NCBI GenBank assembly: GCA_050247135.1
Contig: JBFWUT010000075.1
Coordinates: 1-6,992, forward strand
Source of the DNA: Berkiella sp050247135
GTDB lineage: Bacteria; Pseudomonadota; Gammaproteobacteria; Berkiellales; Berkiellaceae
Direction: 5' to 3'
DNA length: 6,992 nt
Shown here in pieces: positions 6,271 through 6,992 of this stretch. The position numbers were made by a program, and so were the translations under genes. Under the pieces are notes generated by a model. It saw nothing but the letters and a program-made list of their open reading frames with translations. It ran no database searches and was not told where the DNA came from. How positions within the stretch are numbered: position 1 is the stretch's first letter; each line of letters starts with the position of its first letter.

Positions 6271-6519
6271 TTATGGGGCGGTTTTGGTGTCTGTAGGCAC
6301 AGGTAATGGAAAATTTGTCTCAACACCTTGAGATGATTGTAATTTAGGTGGTGTTGCTGTTTTTAACGCCTCTTCGGAGGCCATTTTAGCGGCTTGAGTA
6401 GCGTAGGCTTGGTTTTGGGAGATGTTGTTTTCTGAATAAGTTGGCGCATCTTCCTTGCATGCCAGCATTGGTAATGCACCAACTGTGCAAACCACCAGTG
6501 TTAATATTCTATTTTTCAT
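6271..6519 (-). CDS. Small predicted lipoprotein preceding rhs
   Basis: The chosen start (ATG 6519-6517) gives 82 residues. It has AGGA 9 bases upstream, while the ATG at 6555 lies at or before the predicted transcription start and gives an unlikely leader. Residues 1-20 form a lipoprotein signal: MKNR, a hydrophobic core, then MLA-C21. The -3 methionine is unusual for a lipobox, but the rest fits. The residue after C21 is lysine, not aspartate, suggesting outer-membrane sorting. The mature part, about 62 residues, is polar, Ala/Thr/Gln/Pro-rich and probably unstructured; no domain is recognised. It ends 71 bases before the Rhs start on the same strand, so the two are probably co-transcribed. 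A role in surface display or secretion of the Rhs protein is a guess from location. Confidence 0.75.
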   Translation of the reverse strand: MKNRILTLVVCTVGALPMLACKEDAPTYSENNISQNQAYATQAAKMASEEALKTATPPKLQSSQGVETNFPLPVPTDTKTAP

Positions 6520-6553
6520 GGCATAAAATCCTTTTTGTAAATTTCCGCGCCGC

Positions 6554-6562
6554 ATTCTAGCA
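6554..6562 (-). promoter_or_regulatory. Extended -10 promoter for the lipoprotein-rhs unit
   Basis: On the - strand TGCTAGAAT gives an extended -10 (TGnTAGAAT), followed by a G+C-rich stretch GCGGCGCGG. Transcription would begin near 6547, leaving about 28 bases of leader with AAAAGGA before the ATG at 6519. The -35 region 17 bases upstream (about TAGCTT) is poor, which an extended -10 can compensate. Confidence 0.5.
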
Positions 6563-6631
6563 AGTCATCTTGTGAAAAGCTAATAGAGAATGATGCGCCA
6601 TTCAAAATAATGCCACTTAAAGACCCTGAAT

Positions 6632-6697
6632 AGGGCTAACTTGCCGATTTATTCCTTTTTATTAGCTTTCATCTAACGCTTTTTAAGTGTTAGCCCT
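6632..6697. repeat. 9-bp inverted repeat AGGGCTAAC / GTTAGCCCT
   Basis: AGGGCTAAC (6632-6640) is exactly complementary to GTTAGCCCT (6689-6697). With a 2-base gap the match extends to TT/AA inside. The 48 bases between are A+T-rich with several T-runs. It lies upstream of the lipoprotein promoter and could be an operator, the ends of a tiny mobile remnant or a structured leader; nothing in the sequence decides. Confidence 0.45.
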
Positions 6698-6763
6698 AAC
6701 TACTATTAAGGCCATGTTTGTGATTTAAGGGCGATTTGAGGTCAGAGGTTCATTGGAACGGAA

Positions 6764-6814
6764 AACCGCGTTAAGCGGTTAATATAGATAGCCCATCACG
6801 CTTTGGCGGAGCGT
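6764..6814. repeat. Two adjacent short hairpins
   Basis: AACCGC (6764-6769) pairs with GCGGTT (6775-6780) around a 5-base loop. ACGCT (6798-6802) pairs with AGCGT (6810-6814) around a 7-base loop. With the terminator at 6821-6852 this makes three stem-loops within 90 bases, which could be a structured 3' end or a small RNA. No promoter could be assigned. Confidence 0.4.
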
Positions 6815-6820
6815 AAAAAC

Positions 6821-6852
6821 AAAAAAGCCCGTCCTTGCCGAAGGGCTTTTTT
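6821..6852. terminator. Bidirectional intrinsic terminator
   Basis: AAAAAAGCCC (6821-6830) and GGGCTTTTTT (6843-6852) form a perfect 10-bp stem, with GCCC/GGGC at its core and A/T runs on both sides, around a 12-base loop. It works in either direction as a Rho-independent terminator. On the - strand it would close a gene entering from the right edge of the window. On the + strand it would stop transcription from the 6600-6800 region. Confidence 0.85.
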
Positions 6853-6992
6853 GGAGTCTTGGTTGTGATTAGCAGTCAAGACGGTTGGTTTAAGTTTCCT
6901 TGACCCAGAGACTAGCCAGCCTTGATGTTATCGGAATCAGGTTGAGTGTGCTAGTGAAGATGGGGCTGTTTTTGGTGGTGATTTTTCGGTCT
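6853..6992. other. Right-end region without a supportable gene
   Basis: A - strand frame from the window edge reads DRKITTKNSPIFTSTLNL, continues through ITSRLASLWVKET and stops with TAA about 40 bases before the terminator. It might be the C-terminus of a gene lying mainly outside the window, but it matches no family I know. GTCTTG and CAAGAC near 6856-6885 form a weak inverted repeat. Together with 6563-6820, which is also gene-free, this makes about 430 bases of non-coding or undecidable sequence. Confidence 0.3.

Noticed and set aside
6519..6555. Upstream ATG at 6555 as lipoprotein start (94 residues)
   Set aside because: It falls within the predicted -10/transcription start region, has no Shine-Dalgarno, and would place a charged extension before an already complete lipoprotein signal.
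6740..6765. GGTTC...GAAC motif as a tRNA T-arm
   Set aside because: The loop has only 4 bases and no acceptor or anticodon arms fit around it.

Overview
The window looks like accessory DNA from a Gram-negative proteobacterium, probably gammaproteobacterial. The reasons are a Sec signal peptide and a lipobox protein, a ParF/ParG-type partition pair, an Rhs polymorphic toxin locus, and moderate, slightly A+T-rich composition. The species cannot be named from the sequence. The partition genes suggest a plasmid, chromid or integrated element.

Layout: positions 1-328 (+ strand) hold the 3' end of a ParA-type ATPase gene and, overlapping it by 10 bases, a complete 65-residue ribbon-helix-helix partner resembling ParG. 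A perfect 16-bp palindrome follows. The rest of the coding sequence lies on the - strand and converges on this pair. Read in the direction of transcription, from high to low coordinates, it contains: a small predicted lipoprotein (6519-6271) behind an extended -10 promoter; a 1607-residue Sec-exported Rhs/YD-repeat protein (6199-1376) ending in a variable toxin tip; a 93-residue protein (1376-1095) that aligns along its whole length with domain III of elongation factor Tu; a 103-bp inverted-repeat element resembling a REP doublet (981-1083); and an unrecognised acidic 125-residue protein (852-475). The right end (6560-6992) has no gene I can support, but carries a 9-bp inverted repeat, two small hairpins and a strong intrinsic terminator.

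Inferred working model: the lipoprotein and Rhs form an export or surface-display unit. The Rhs shell holds and releases a C-terminal toxin of about 104 residues, possibly with an ADP-ribosyltransferase-like fold. The gene translationally coupled to it by a TGATG overlap sits exactly where an immunity gene belongs. That this product is a free-standing EF-Tu domain III mimic is the most interesting observation. It suggests that the toxin acts on, or docks to, EF-Tu and that immunity works by decoy. The 125-residue gene may be a second, orphan immunity gene left by tip exchange, but this is position-based inference only.
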